64,000 bases of DNA from Haloferax larsenii JCM 13917 (GTDB lineage: Archaea; Halobacteriota; Halobacteria; Halobacteriales; Haloferacaceae): positions 30,244 through 94,243 of the forward strand of contig NZ_AOLI01000017.1 in assembly GCF_000336955.1 (NCBI RefSeq), given 5' to 3'. The notes beneath the pieces are model-generated. The model saw only the letters and a program-made list of their open reading frames with translations, ran no database searches and had not been told where the DNA came from. A program made the translations under genes and the position numbers. The stretch's first letter is position 1; the number at the start of each line of letters is the position of its first letter. Shown here piece by piece: positions 33,940 to 43,040 of the stretch.

Positions 33940-34572
33940 TCACTGCTGTTGGACAACCCGCTTTCGGGCGTACACCGGAACCGTGTGCTCGAACTCCTGT
34001 TCACCGAGCGCGTACGTCACATCGACGCTCCGCGGCGTCATCGTTACGAACGTCGGGAAATCGATAGTTGGGTTAGAGATGACGTCGCCATTTCGGTCGA
34101 GAACTGCCCTCACCGCGACGAACGCGACTCGGTCTTCGTCCTTGCCGATGTTCATAACACCAGCGCGCACCGTATCGTCGTGGCTCAACGACTCTTGGAC
34201 GTATGTTGCCGCGGCTTGCGCACCTGCCGAGAGACACTGGGTTTCACCCCAGCGCTCGAAAGGCGTCGTTTCGTAGACTGGTTCGCGCTTAGACGTCTCA
34301 CGGTGTTCTGCCTCTTCGTCGTTCGTACGCTGCCACCCGGCAATATATCGAACTGCGTCTTCTTGGGGGAGATACGAGACGTTCTCGTCGTCTTCGACGG
34401 TCCGGGTACTGATGTCTGCGGGACCTTCCCCGCGGGTCGGTCCGTACGGCTCCGGCGTCTTTCCGATTCTCCGCACCTCCCACGCGAGTTCTTCGACACT
34501 CTTTGCGACACACCCGCTGAAGAGGGTCGATGAAAGCGTCGCACCGGTTGCAAGGACTCTCCGCCTATTCAT
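33940..34572 (-). CDS. Tat lipoprotein of unknown function
   Basis: This 210-aa protein starts MNRRRVLATGATLSS with a lipobox (LFSGC, Cys at 21), so it is exported and lipid-anchored. The mature part is mixed and acidic with no repeats (YLPQEDAVRYIAGWQRTN; ERWGETQCLSAGAQAAATYVQESL; TIDFPTFVTMTPRSVDVTY). I recognise no family. It reads towards the end of the convergent thiolase gene and lies upstream of a small membrane protein on the same strand. Confidence 0.7.
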   Translation of the reverse strand: MNRRRVLATGATLSSTLFSGCVAKSVEELAWEVRRIGKTPEPYGPTRGEGPADISTRTVEDDENVSYLPQEDAVRYIAGWQRTNDEEAEHRETSKREPVYETTPFERWGETQCLSAGAQAAATYVQESLSHDDTVRAGVMNIGKDEDRVAFVAVRAVLDRNGDVISNPTIDFPTFVTMTPRSVDVTYALGEQEFEHTVPVYARKRVVQQQ

Positions 34573-34634
34573 ATTGTTCGGTTGTCACTTTTGTGTAAAT
34601 GCTTTCCGGGTTGGAAATCCGATTTCACGACCGC

Positions 34635-34829
34635 TCACGACGAGTCGCTTTCGGACGCCCCGAACGAGAGAACCGACGTTTCGAGGGCTACCCCCACGAG
34701 GAATACGACCACACCGGCAGTGACGAGAAAGCCTGCTGCATCGACGTTGGCCGGTTCGAGTTTGAAGAACAGCGACAGCAACACGAGGTGGGCGCTCGTG
34801 ACGAACGCGAGTTTCGCGTTTTGTTCCAT
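34635..34829 (-). CDS. Small two-span membrane protein
   Basis: This 64-aa protein from ATG 34829 (MEQNAKLAFVTSAHLVLLSLFFKLEP) has two hydrophobic stretches (~7-22 and ~32-52) and a Ser/Asp-rich tail. No family is recognised. A longer frame upstream translates to basic sequence and overlaps the stop of the AOR gene, so it is rejected. Confidence 0.6.
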   Translation of the reverse strand: MEQNAKLAFVTSAHLVLLSLFFKLEPANVDAAGFLVTAGVVVFLVGVALETSVLSFGASESDSS

Positions 34830-34872
34830 AGACGAACCGACATTTTTGGGCCAGTCGTAAATGGCTGTACCT

Positions 34873-36567
34873 TCAGTCGTCCGCCGGTGTTGCTCCGCTT
34901 CCGTCACCCACCGCCGACTCCGGTACGACGCCGCTCTCGTCCCACCCACGAAGCTCGTAGTACTCCGAGAGCGCGCGTGGGAAGCCGGGAATATCGTAGG
35001 GGAGACGGTCGTCGTCGCGGTCGAAGCCGCGCTGGTTGTTGAAGTGGCGTTCGAGCGTGACGATGCGCGAGCCGACTTCCTGAAGGTGGTCGTAGGTCGT
35101 ATCGAACAGCGTCGCCAACGTCTCTTCGTCGATGAAGTCCCGCGAGAACTTGCAGACGACGCCGCTGTCGAGGACGGCGTTGTGGTTTTCCTTCTTCACG
35201 AGGCGTTCGGGCTTGTCGTCGAGGCCGTGCGGTTCGACCGCTTTCGACTTTTCGACGTAGGGGTACTCCAGCGCGTAGAACGAGGCGTACATGTGGTCGG
35301 CACCGCGGTTCGAGGTGGCGAAGGAGAGGCCCTGTCCGTGGAGGTGGCGGCCGTCGTGGGCCGGGAACTCCATGCCCTTGACCGACCAGTCGTGGACGCC
35401 GAGGTCGTCCGCGACGCGGTGGGTTCCCTCCGCGAGCAGGTCGCCGACGCCCTCACGGTGGCCGATTTGCTCGACGAGTTCGTGAATCAAGTCGACGTTG
35501 CCGAACTCGTCTTCGGCCATCAGGTACGCCGCGATGGTGTCGCCACAGGAGATGGTGTCGAGACCGAGGCGGTCACACAGGTCGTTGGACTTCATCACGT
35601 CCACGATGTCGTCGACGGCGCAGTTCGACCCGAAGGCCATCACCGTCTCGAACTCGGGGCCTTCGGTTTCGACGCCGCGTTCCTCGTCTCTCGTCGGGAG
35701 TTTACAGGCGAAGGCACACTGCGAGCAGGTCCCCTTCTTGTACTTCTTCGACTCCACGGCGTCGCCGTTGATACCCTCGACACCCTCGAACTCGCGCTCG
35801 GAGAAGTAGCGCGTTGGGAACGCCTCGACTGCGTTCGCGTAGTCGGTTCCGGCGGTCGTTCCCTGTCGTTTCATCGAGTGGTCGGAGGTGGCGGCGTCTC
35901 GATGCACGTCCATCGCGACGTCCGGGAACTCGATTTCGACGTCGGGCGCGTCGTCACCGGCGAAGGTGACGGCTTTCAGGTTCTTCGACCCCATGACCGC
36001 GCCGAGACCGCCGCGACCGAACGCCCGCGTCTCGGTCGTCATCACCGACGCGAATCGGACCTCGTTTTCTCCCGCCGGACCGATGCAGATGGTCTGTTCG
36101 GCGTCGAGGTCCCACTCCGACGCCGCGTACTCGGTGACGTCGGGAACGTCCGCGCCTTCGAGTTCCGGCACGGACTCGAACTCGACGCTGTCGGGGCGGA
36201 CGTGAACCGCGAGTAACTCGTCCGCCTCACCGGTGAATTCGATGGCGCTGTAGCCGGTTCCGACGAGGTTTCGCGAGAGAAACCCACCGGCGTTCGAGGA
36301 GACGAGCCCGTTCGTCAGCGGTGACAGACCGGTCATGCTCACCCGCCCGGTGAAGCTCATTCGAGACTGTTGCATCGGCCCGGCGGCGAGAACGAGTCGG
36401 TTCTCGGACCCGAACGGTTCGGCGTCGAACGGAATCCGGTCGTGGGCGAGTTTCGTTCCGACGCCGCGCCCGCCGAGATACGATTCGAGAATCCCGTCGA
36501 TGGACGACGTCTCGGTCACGCGGTCGGTCAGGTCGACCGAACACAGTGGGTCCTCCAAGTGTCGCAT
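34873..36567 (-). CDS. aor: Tungsten-dependent aldehyde ferredoxin oxidoreductase
   Basis: This 564-aa enzyme oxidises aldehydes to acids with ferredoxin as acceptor, using a tungstopterin and a 4Fe-4S cluster. N-terminal family segments include ESYLGGRGVGTKLAHD, ENRLVLAAGPM and GGLGAVMGSKNLKAVTFAG. The cluster ligands are in CSQCAFACK (CxxCxxxC) with the fourth Cys in GLDTISCGDT. GKAVEPHG-like and MYASFYALEYP segments complete the pattern. It is somewhat short of the ~600-aa standard. The TupABC tungstate importer at 16760-19272 probably supplies its metal. The ATG at 36567 opens the family's N-terminal region only after ~20 residues, so the start is moderately sure. Confidence 0.9.
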   Translation of the reverse strand: MRHLEDPLCSVDLTDRVTETSSIDGILESYLGGRGVGTKLAHDRIPFDAEPFGSENRLVLAAGPMQQSRMSFTGRVSMTGLSPLTNGLVSSNAGGFLSRNLVGTGYSAIEFTGEADELLAVHVRPDSVEFESVPELEGADVPDVTEYAASEWDLDAEQTICIGPAGENEVRFASVMTTETRAFGRGGLGAVMGSKNLKAVTFAGDDAPDVEIEFPDVAMDVHRDAATSDHSMKRQGTTAGTDYANAVEAFPTRYFSEREFEGVEGINGDAVESKKYKKGTCSQCAFACKLPTRDEERGVETEGPEFETVMAFGSNCAVDDIVDVMKSNDLCDRLGLDTISCGDTIAAYLMAEDEFGNVDLIHELVEQIGHREGVGDLLAEGTHRVADDLGVHDWSVKGMEFPAHDGRHLHGQGLSFATSNRGADHMYASFYALEYPYVEKSKAVEPHGLDDKPERLVKKENHNAVLDSGVVCKFSRDFIDEETLATLFDTTYDHLQEVGSRIVTLERHFNNQRGFDRDDDRLPYDIPGFPRALSEYYELRGWDESGVVPESAVGDGSGATPADD

Positions 36568-36753
36568 GCTCGTGTTTCGACAGGGATGTGAATAATCGTT
36601 CGTGTATGTTCGGGAACCAACAACTCTGTCTGTCAGATGCGACCCAACTATGGCCGGAGACGGTCGCTACCCCCGCCATTGTTTGGTTATCCATAATGAA
36701 CGTTCTTGCGAAATTCGTCACGTTCTTACCCTCGTCGTGAGCAACAGGTGACG

Positions 36754-36924
36754 ATGAATCTCTCGACGGCCGTCGTCTCTGGGGTGGTGGCGGCGCTCGC
36801 TGCCGCGGGCGTCGCGTCGATGGGGGTCGTTCCGAGGCCTGAACTCGGTGCCGTGGTCTGGTACGTACTGGTCGCGTTGACCGTCGGGTACTGGGCCGTC
36901 TTCCTCCGGTGGGCCCGAGCCTAA
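36754..36924 (+). CDS. Small two-span membrane protein
   Basis: This 56-aa protein from ATG 36754 (MNLSTAVVSGVVAALAAAG) has two membrane segments (~6-26 and ~34-52) and a short basic end (RWARA). A purine-rich stretch with GGTGA stands 4-8 bases before the ATG. No family is recognised. It is convergent with the antiporter gene. Confidence 0.6.
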   Translation: MNLSTAVVSGVVAALAAAGVASMGVVPRPELGAVVWYVLVALTVGYWAVFLRWARA

Positions 36925-36971
36925 TCCGGGCGCTCGTCGAACGACACTGACAAAAAGCGGCTCCGACCGAG

Positions 36972-38837
36972 CTATTCGGGGTGGACGAACGACTCGGCCT
37001 CACGAACAGCGTCGCGCTCGCCGATGATAGTGATGCGGTCGCCCTGCTGGAGTGTGAAGTCCGCTGCGGGAACGCTCGTATCGCCGTTTCGAGAGACGAG
37101 CGCGATGAGACACCCGTCGGGGAGTTCCGGTCCGACTTCTTTGATAGTCCGGCCGACGAGGGTCTCGGCGGTCATCTCGACCTCCTGTACGTCGCCGGAG
37201 CGACCGATTTCGCCCATCCAGTTGGACATCGACGGCCGTTCGATGTAGTTGTCCATCGCCTGCGCCGTGGCGATGGTCGACGAGATAGTCCGGACGCCGA
37301 GTTCTTCGAACGCTTCGACGTTGTCGGGGTTGTTCGCCCGCGCGAGGACGCTCTCGGGTTCGAACTTCGAACTCGCGAGTTGCGACACCAGCAGGTTCAC
37401 GTCGTCGTCACCGGTGGCGGCGACGACGACCTTGGCGTTACCAGCGCCGGCCGACCTGAGTACGTCCGTGTCGGCTCCATCACCGTGATGGACGGTAAAG
37501 CCCTGATTGCGGGCGGTCTGTACTACTTCTTGGTCCTCTTCGATGAGGACCACGTTCTCTCCACGGTCTGCGAGGCGTTCGGCGAGCGCACGGCCCACCT
37601 TTCCGCCTCCGATGACAAGTACACGCATTGGAATGACGTCGAGGTATTCAGCAATCTGTCGGGCGAAGCCTGCCTCGAAGACGACAGTCACGAGGATGAC
37701 GAGAAAGACGGTGCCGACGAGAATGTCGGCGGCCTCCGTCAGTCCCGACGCCCGCAGTTGGATGGCGAACAGCGTCGCCACGGACGCGGGGATGATACCG
37801 CGCGGACCGACGAGGCTCATGAACCACTTCTCGCCCGTCGTGAAGCGGTCGCCGCGGGCTGAGAGGAACACAAGTGCTGGCCGGAGAACGAGGGCGACGA
37901 CGGCGACGACGATGATGCCGCCGACGCCGAGGTCGAGGAGGGTCCCGAAGTCCAGAAGCGCCGCGAGGGCGATAAAGACGAACGAGAGCACGAGCAGGGT
38001 GATATCACCCTTGAACGCGGCAATCTCCTCTTCGTACGGTATCTCTACGTTTCCGAGGAGGATACCGGCGGTCGCCACCGCGGCGATGCCCGCCTCGGTG
38101 GCGATTAAGTCGGCCGCGCCGTAGGCGACGAGTGCGCCCGCGAGTGTGAGGAGTCGAGCGTTCTGCGGTGCGTTTCCGGGCGAGAGGTCCACGTACCGGA
38201 GCACGTAGTACAGCGTCCCTGCAACGATTGCACCGACGACGACGCCGATTCCTAACCGCTCTGCGAACAGCGCCACGAGGGCGTTCGGGTTAGTGACGCC
38301 TGCGAGGATGGCCTCGAAGATGACGACGGCGACGATAGCAGCCGTCACGTCGTTGACGATGCCCTCGGTGTCGAGCGCCGCGCCGACTCGGTCACGCACC
38401 GGAACGACTTCGAGAATCGGCGCGATGACCGTCGGTCCCGTCGCGACGAGCAGTGCGCCGACGAGGAACGACACCATCCACGGTGCGCCGAGCGCGTAGT
38501 GGACGGCGAGGCCGGTCCCGACGAACGAAATTACCGCGCCGACGGTGACGAGTTTGAGCGTCGCTGCCGGTGCCTCTCGAAGCTCGTCGATTCGAAGGTG
38601 GAAGGCACCTTCGAAAACGATGATAGCGACCGAGAGACCGACGATTGCCTGCAGTGCGTTCCCGAACGAGTCGGGAGTGATAACCTGCAGAAACTCCGGG
38701 CCGAGCAAGATGCCCGACGCGATGAGGAACACGACGCTGGGGACCTGAAACCGGTCTGCAAGCACCTGCGAGACAACGCCGACGCCGATGATTGCGGCGA
38801 CGAGCGGTATGAGATGCGCTCCACCTGCGGCGGCCAC
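36972..38837 (-). CDS. Cation/proton antiporter with fused TrkA (RCK) domains
   Basis: This 621-aa protein joins a CPA-type antiporter (residues ~1-395, about 11-12 membrane spans, e.g. LIPLVAAIIGVGVVSQVLA, GILLGPEFLQVITP, EGIVNDVTAAIVAVVIF with the ion-binding ND pair) to a TrkA-N Rossmann domain (VIGGGKVGRALAERLADRGENVVLIEED, ~400-520) and TrkA-C (~540-621, LPDGCLIALVSRNGDTSVPAADFTLQQGD). The NAD-binding part probably gates transport. Such NhaP/KefC-like fusions manage Na+ or K+ against protons, a core need of halophiles. The ion cannot be assigned from sequence. Confidence 0.9.
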   Translation of the reverse strand: MAAAGGAHLIPLVAAIIGVGVVSQVLADRFQVPSVVFLIASGILLGPEFLQVITPDSFGNALQAIVGLSVAIIVFEGAFHLRIDELREAPAATLKLVTVGAVISFVGTGLAVHYALGAPWMVSFLVGALLVATGPTVIAPILEVVPVRDRVGAALDTEGIVNDVTAAIVAVVIFEAILAGVTNPNALVALFAERLGIGVVVGAIVAGTLYYVLRYVDLSPGNAPQNARLLTLAGALVAYGAADLIATEAGIAAVATAGILLGNVEIPYEEEIAAFKGDITLLVLSFVFIALAALLDFGTLLDLGVGGIIVVAVVALVLRPALVFLSARGDRFTTGEKWFMSLVGPRGIIPASVATLFAIQLRASGLTEAADILVGTVFLVILVTVVFEAGFARQIAEYLDVIPMRVLVIGGGKVGRALAERLADRGENVVLIEEDQEVVQTARNQGFTVHHGDGADTDVLRSAGAGNAKVVVAATGDDDVNLLVSQLASSKFEPESVLARANNPDNVEAFEELGVRTISSTIATAQAMDNYIERPSMSNWMGEIGRSGDVQEVEMTAETLVGRTIKEVGPELPDGCLIALVSRNGDTSVPAADFTLQQGDRITIIGERDAVREAESFVHPE

Positions 38838-38966
38838 TTATATCGCCTCCATTGATTCGGTTGTTGTGGTGACGGAAGATAAAAGCATACATCCCGGACG
38901 GCATTCCCGCCGCCATGGACAATAGATTGTGAGAAAAACAGCGATATAATATTACTATCTGAGATT

Positions 38967-40970
38967 CTACTCGGTCGTCGCCTGTTCGCTCCGATGTCGC
39001 TCTTCGGTCCGGTGGTTCGACTCCTCGTAGATGAGGTTCACTTGGTCGGCGTACCGGTCGAGGATGTTCCGGCGCTTCTTTTTCATCGTCGGCGTCATCA
39101 GGTCGTTATCTTCGGAGAACTCTTCGGGGACGACGCGGAACTGCTTTATCTTCTCGTAGGACTCGAACTGCTGGTTGACGCGTTCGACTTCGTCGTCGAT
39201 GCGCTGTTTGACTTTGTCGTGCCGACAGATGGCCTTCGGGTCGTCCGGCAGGTCGATGCCTTCCTCGTCGGCCCAGGACTGTAGCCCGTCGAAACTCGGG
39301 ACGATGAGCGCGGAGACGAACTTCCGGCCGTCGCCGAGAACCATGCACTGCTCGACGACGTCCGAAGAGGCAAAGGCGTCCTCGATTGGGCCGGGAGCAA
39401 CGTTCTTCCCGGTCGAGAGGACCATAATCTGCTTGGCACGCTCGCGGAAGGCGAGATAGCCGTCGGGTCGGTGTTCGACGATGTCGCCGGTGCGGAACCA
39501 GCGGTTTCCGTCGTCGTCTTCTTCGAACGCCGATTCGGTCTCTTCCGGGCGGTTCCAGTACCCCTCCGTGACACTCGGCCCTCGGACGAGAAGTTCCCCG
39601 ATATCGCCGCCCGCGTCACCGAGCGTGTCGCCGACGACCGTCTTGTCGAGTTTCACCTCGACGTTGCGAAGCGGGTAACCGATAGTTCCAATCTTCGGCT
39701 CCTCGGGTGGGTTGACCGAGATGACCGGTGAGGTTTCGGTGAGACCGTACCCCTCGAAGATTGGGAGTCCCATGCCGTGGTACAGCGCACAGAGTTCGGC
39801 CGAGAGGCTGCCGCCCCCGCTGATGAAGAACTCCATGTTGCCGCCGAGTGCGTCCCGGACCTGTTCGAAGACGAGCCGGTCCGCGAGTTGGTGTTTGAGT
39901 TCGAGCAGGTAGCCGGGTGCCTCGGACGTGTGGTATTCTTTGCCGACACCGACCGCCCACTCGAAGATGCGCTTCTTGAGCGGCGACTCGCTGGCTTGCG
40001 TCCGAATCGCGTCGTAGAGTTTCTCGTAGACCCGCGGGACGCTCGTGCCCGTCGTCGGCTGGACGAGTTGGAAGTCGTCGCGGAGCGTGTCCGGGCTCTC
40101 GGCGTAGGCGACTGTGGCACCCGCCGCGAACATCATGAAGTGGCCGGCCATTCGCTCGAAGACGTGCGCCAGCGGGAGGAACGACAGTGCGACTGCGTCC
40201 GAACTGATGAACGGGGCGTCGTCTCTCCCGGGGTGGGGGCCGAAGCGGCGGTAGCTCTCGTTGACGTTCGACCGGAAGTTCCAGTGGGAGAGTTTGACGC
40301 CCTTCGGCTGGCCGGTCGTCCCGGAGGTGTAGATGAGGCTCGCGAGGTCTTCCGGGTCGCGGGCATCGAGCCACGATTCGTACGTTTCCTCGTCGAACAC
40401 GTCTTCACCGCGGCGATACAGTTCGCCGAGCGTCAGAATGTCGTCGCGGTCGTCGTGGCCCTCGAGCTCGTCCATGACGACGACGAACTTGAGGTCCAGG
40501 TCGTCTTCGACGGCGAGCACTCGCTCCAGTAACTCCTCGTTTTCGACGACGACGGCGTTCGCGCCGGGGTCAGAGAGAAGATATCGGACCTGTCGCTCCG
40601 ACGACGAGGTGTAGACCGTGGTGACGACGCCGCCAGCGGCGAGGACGGCGAAGTCAGTCTGCGCCCACTCCATGCGTGTGTGCGCGAAGAGCCCCACGCG
40701 GTCTTCGGCGTCGAGGCCGAGGTCACGGAATCCGGCGGCGAGCTTCCTGACGATGTCCTGCATGGACTCGTAGGTCAGTTCGGCGAAGTCGTTGCGGGGT
40801 GCTTTCGGGACGACGCCTTCGCTCACCAGCGACCGCTCGTAGACACCACCTTTGTACCGCTGTGCGGGGCGCGCGGCGTTTCGCGCCACACTCTCCTCGA
40901 ACATTCGGGGGAGGGTCGTTCGACCGATGACGGGGTCATCGAACGCCGCCTCCGCGTCACGCCAATCCAT
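38967..40970 (-). CDS. Long-chain acyl-CoA synthetase (AMP-forming)
   Basis: This 667-aa adenylate-forming enzyme activates fatty acids to acyl-CoA. It has P-loop LIYTSGTTGQPKGVKLSH, GYGLTETSPVIS (A5), WFRTGDIVEHRPDGYL (A7) and REKAKQIMVLSTGKNVAPG-like ARAKQ...GKNVAPGPIE (A8-A10). Length and motifs fit the FadD/FAA long-chain type. The Pro-rich TTYTSSSERQVRYLLSDPG segment is also typical of the family. It is probably monocistronic, with ~80-130-bp gaps on both sides; the thiolase at 32707 may share its pathway. Confidence 0.92.
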   Translation of the reverse strand: MDWRDAEAAFDDPVIGRTTLPRMFEESVARNAARPAQRYKGGVYERSLVSEGVVPKAPRNDFAELTYESMQDIVRKLAAGFRDLGLDAEDRVGLFAHTRMEWAQTDFAVLAAGGVVTTVYTSSSERQVRYLLSDPGANAVVVENEELLERVLAVEDDLDLKFVVVMDELEGHDDRDDILTLGELYRRGEDVFDEETYESWLDARDPEDLASLIYTSGTTGQPKGVKLSHWNFRSNVNESYRRFGPHPGRDDAPFISSDAVALSFLPLAHVFERMAGHFMMFAAGATVAYAESPDTLRDDFQLVQPTTGTSVPRVYEKLYDAIRTQASESPLKKRIFEWAVGVGKEYHTSEAPGYLLELKHQLADRLVFEQVRDALGGNMEFFISGGGSLSAELCALYHGMGLPIFEGYGLTETSPVISVNPPEEPKIGTIGYPLRNVEVKLDKTVVGDTLGDAGGDIGELLVRGPSVTEGYWNRPEETESAFEEDDDGNRWFRTGDIVEHRPDGYLAFRERAKQIMVLSTGKNVAPGPIEDAFASSDVVEQCMVLGDGRKFVSALIVPSFDGLQSWADEEGIDLPDDPKAICRHDKVKQRIDDEVERVNQQFESYEKIKQFRVVPEEFSEDNDLMTPTMKKKRRNILDRYADQVNLIYEESNHRTEERHRSEQATTE

Positions 40971-41052
40971 ATCCTATTAATAATGATTCAACATTTAAAA
41001 CTATGTACGTTCGGTCGGTTTACTTGCCGCAGAATCGGGGTACGGTCCCGGA

Positions 41053-41958
41053 CTACTGAGAATCGATGTAGTCGAGGTAGCCGAGGACGCCGCGGGCGTT
41101 CAGCCGTTCTTCGTCTTGTGCTTTGCGGACGCCCCAGACCTCGTCCATCTGGGTGTGTTCGACGAAGTGCTCGATGACCGCCTCGTCGTCGTCGAGTTCG
41201 TCGCGCTTCTGTCGAATCGCTTCGACCCACTCGACGAGGGTTCGTTTGTACGATTCGGCCAACTCCTCGGTGTATTCTTCCGACCCAAAGTGGCCGAAGC
41301 AGATGGTATCGGGTGCGATGTCTTCGATAGTTCGCACGTCGTCGAGGGCCTTTTCGAGGTGGAACTGCGAGGGCGGCGTCGTCTGCCGAACCGTTTGCGT
41401 GTTCGGTTCCCAAATCCCCATCGCGTCGCCGACGAACAGGGCATCGTCGCCGCTGTCGTGGTACATGACCTGATGCGGTGCGTGACCGGGGGCGTGGTGG
41501 ACGGTGAGCGTGCGGTCGCCGAGGTCGATTTCGTCGCCGTCGGTGAGTCCCTCGACGCGGTCGTCGTCGATTGGGAGCGGTTCGTCGTAGAAACGCCACT
41601 GGTCTTCGACGGCGGCTTTCGTCCCCTCGACGAGTCGCGTCGGGTCTACGAGGTGCGGCGCGCCGATTTCGTGGGTCATCACCGTCGCATCGGGGTAGCG
41701 CTCTGCGAGATACCCCGCACCGCCCGCGTGGTCGAGGTGCACGTGCGTCGGCAGGATGTACGCGAGGTCGTCGACGCCGACTTCGTCGAGCATGGCGAAG
41801 ATGTGCTCGCGGTCGGCGGCGATGCCCGTGTCGACGAGCGCCGGTCGCTCGGCGTCGATGAGATAGACTGAGCCGTACTGTTCGACCTCGTACATGCCCG
41901 TATCGACGTAGTAGATATCAGTGCTGTTCGGCACCTGTTCGATGTCGCCAATCGCCAT
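41053..41958 (-). CDS. MBL-fold metallo-hydrolase
   Basis: This 301-aa protein has the metal motif PTHVHLDHAGG near residue 70, downstream ligands in HHAPGHAPHQVMY and LFVGDAMGIW, and a final His in CFGHFGSEEY. It resembles glyoxalase II-like MBL hydrolases with an extended helical C terminus. The substrate is unknown. Its start codon lies 3 bases from the left 36-bp direct repeat of the cassette that follows, so its promoter is contained in that repeat. Confidence 0.88.
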   Translation of the reverse strand: MAIGDIEQVPNSTDIYYVDTGMYEVEQYGSVYLIDAERPALVDTGIAADREHIFAMLDEVGVDDLAYILPTHVHLDHAGGAGYLAERYPDATVMTHEIGAPHLVDPTRLVEGTKAAVEDQWRFYDEPLPIDDDRVEGLTDGDEIDLGDRTLTVHHAPGHAPHQVMYHDSGDDALFVGDAMGIWEPNTQTVRQTTPPSQFHLEKALDDVRTIEDIAPDTICFGHFGSEEYTEELAESYKRTLVEWVEAIRQKRDELDDDEAVIEHFVEHTQMDEVWGVRKAQDEERLNARGVLGYLDYIDSQ

Positions 41959-41961
41959 AGT

Positions 41962-41997
41962 TGACGGGCGTCACGGGAGCGGAAAAGCGTTCGGCCA
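41962..41997 (+). repeat. Left copy of the 36-bp direct repeat flanking the ABC cassette
   Basis: This sequence is identical to 45516-45551 and in the same orientation. It contains the near-palindrome TGACGGGCGTCA and a GGAAAAGCG block. On the minus strand CGCTTTTCC lies ~28 bases before the start codon of the MBL gene (41958), so it probably acts as that gene's promoter. The flanks differ immediately outside the 36 bp. Confidence 0.9.
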
Positions 41998-42122
41998 TCT
42001 TCGTGATTAGGTCTCTGGTGAACTACTGAGTCAGTCTCGATGAGCAACAACCCGATAGTCTACCTCCCGAAAATGTCAATAGAATATAAACATTTTAACC
42101 CGGACAATTCTACCATGTATTC

Positions 42123-43040
42123 ATGGTTGTGGTCGAAATACAATCCCTCACAAAACGGTACGGCGACATCTGTGCAGTCGAAGATGTTGACCTTACAGTT
42201 GAGCAAGGGGAGGTATTCGGATTTCTCGGACCGAACGGTGCTGGCAAATCGACGACGATCAACGTCCTTCTCGATTTCGTGCGGCCAACGTCGGGAAGCG
42301 TTTCTATATTTGGTATCAACCCACAGAAAGATCCACAGGCCGCCCGCGAACACCTCGGTGTCCTTCCTGAGGCAACAGGGTTCTATAACCGAGATACTCC
42401 TCGCGAACACCTCGAATTTGCAATCGCGATGAAGCGAGCCGACGATGACCCACATGAGTTACTCGAACGGGTCGGAATCGCCGAGGTGAGTGACAAAGCA
42501 GTTGGTGAGTTTTCCAAGGGAATGCGGCAACGTCTCGGCTTGGCAATTGCGCTCGTCGGCGACCCTGACCTATTACTCCTTGATGAGCCTCTGAGCGGTC
42601 TTGACCCGACTGGCGCACAGACTTTTCGGAAAATCATCCGAGAGGAGCGTGACCGGGGCGCAGCCGTTTTCTTTTCGAGTCACATTATGGACCAAGTCGA
42701 AGTCCTCTGTGATCGAGTCGGTATCATGAATGACGGCCACCTTGTTGCGGTCGATTCGGTCGAAGAACTCCGTACAACGACCGAGGTGCCCTTCAAGCTA
42801 TCCTTGGTGCTCGATTCAATTCCGAGAGATATCCAAGAGACATTACTTCGTCTCGATGGTGTTGAGTCGGTTTCAATCGAGGGAGACGGCCTGACGGTTG
42901 GCTGTTCGGCTACACGCGCGAAGGCGGCTGTTGTCGTTCAACTCGACGAACTCGGTACAACAATCTCCGACATCAGAACCGATGCCCCGTCGCTGGAACA
43001 GGTCTTCATGGAGACTGCGGCCGAGGTGCCACGAGCGTGA
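42123..43040 (+). CDS. ABC-2 type exporter ATP-binding protein
   Basis: This 305-aa ATPase has Walker A GPNGAGKST, signature FSKGMRQRLGLA, Walker B DLLLLDEPLSGLDPTG and switch His in FFSSHIMDQVE. The C-terminal ~80 residues form the variable region typical of drug/peptide/antibiotic exporters (DrrA/CcmA/NosF-like). It overlaps the permease start by 4 bases. A TATA box (AATATAAA, 42083-42090) lies ~35 bases upstream, just inside the left repeat, so the cassette brings its own promoter. Codon use is AT-shifted compared with the neighbours. Confidence 0.92.
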   Translation: MVVVEIQSLTKRYGDICAVEDVDLTVEQGEVFGFLGPNGAGKSTTINVLLDFVRPTSGSVSIFGINPQKDPQAAREHLGVLPEATGFYNRDTPREHLEFAIAMKRADDDPHELLERVGIAEVSDKAVGEFSKGMRQRLGLAIALVGDPDLLLLDEPLSGLDPTGAQTFRKIIREERDRGAAVFFSSHIMDQVEVLCDRVGIMNDGHLVAVDSVEELRTTTEVPFKLSLVLDSIPRDIQETLLRLDGVESVSIEGDGLTVGCSATRAKAAVVVQLDELGTTISDIRTDAPSLEQVFMETAAEVPRA

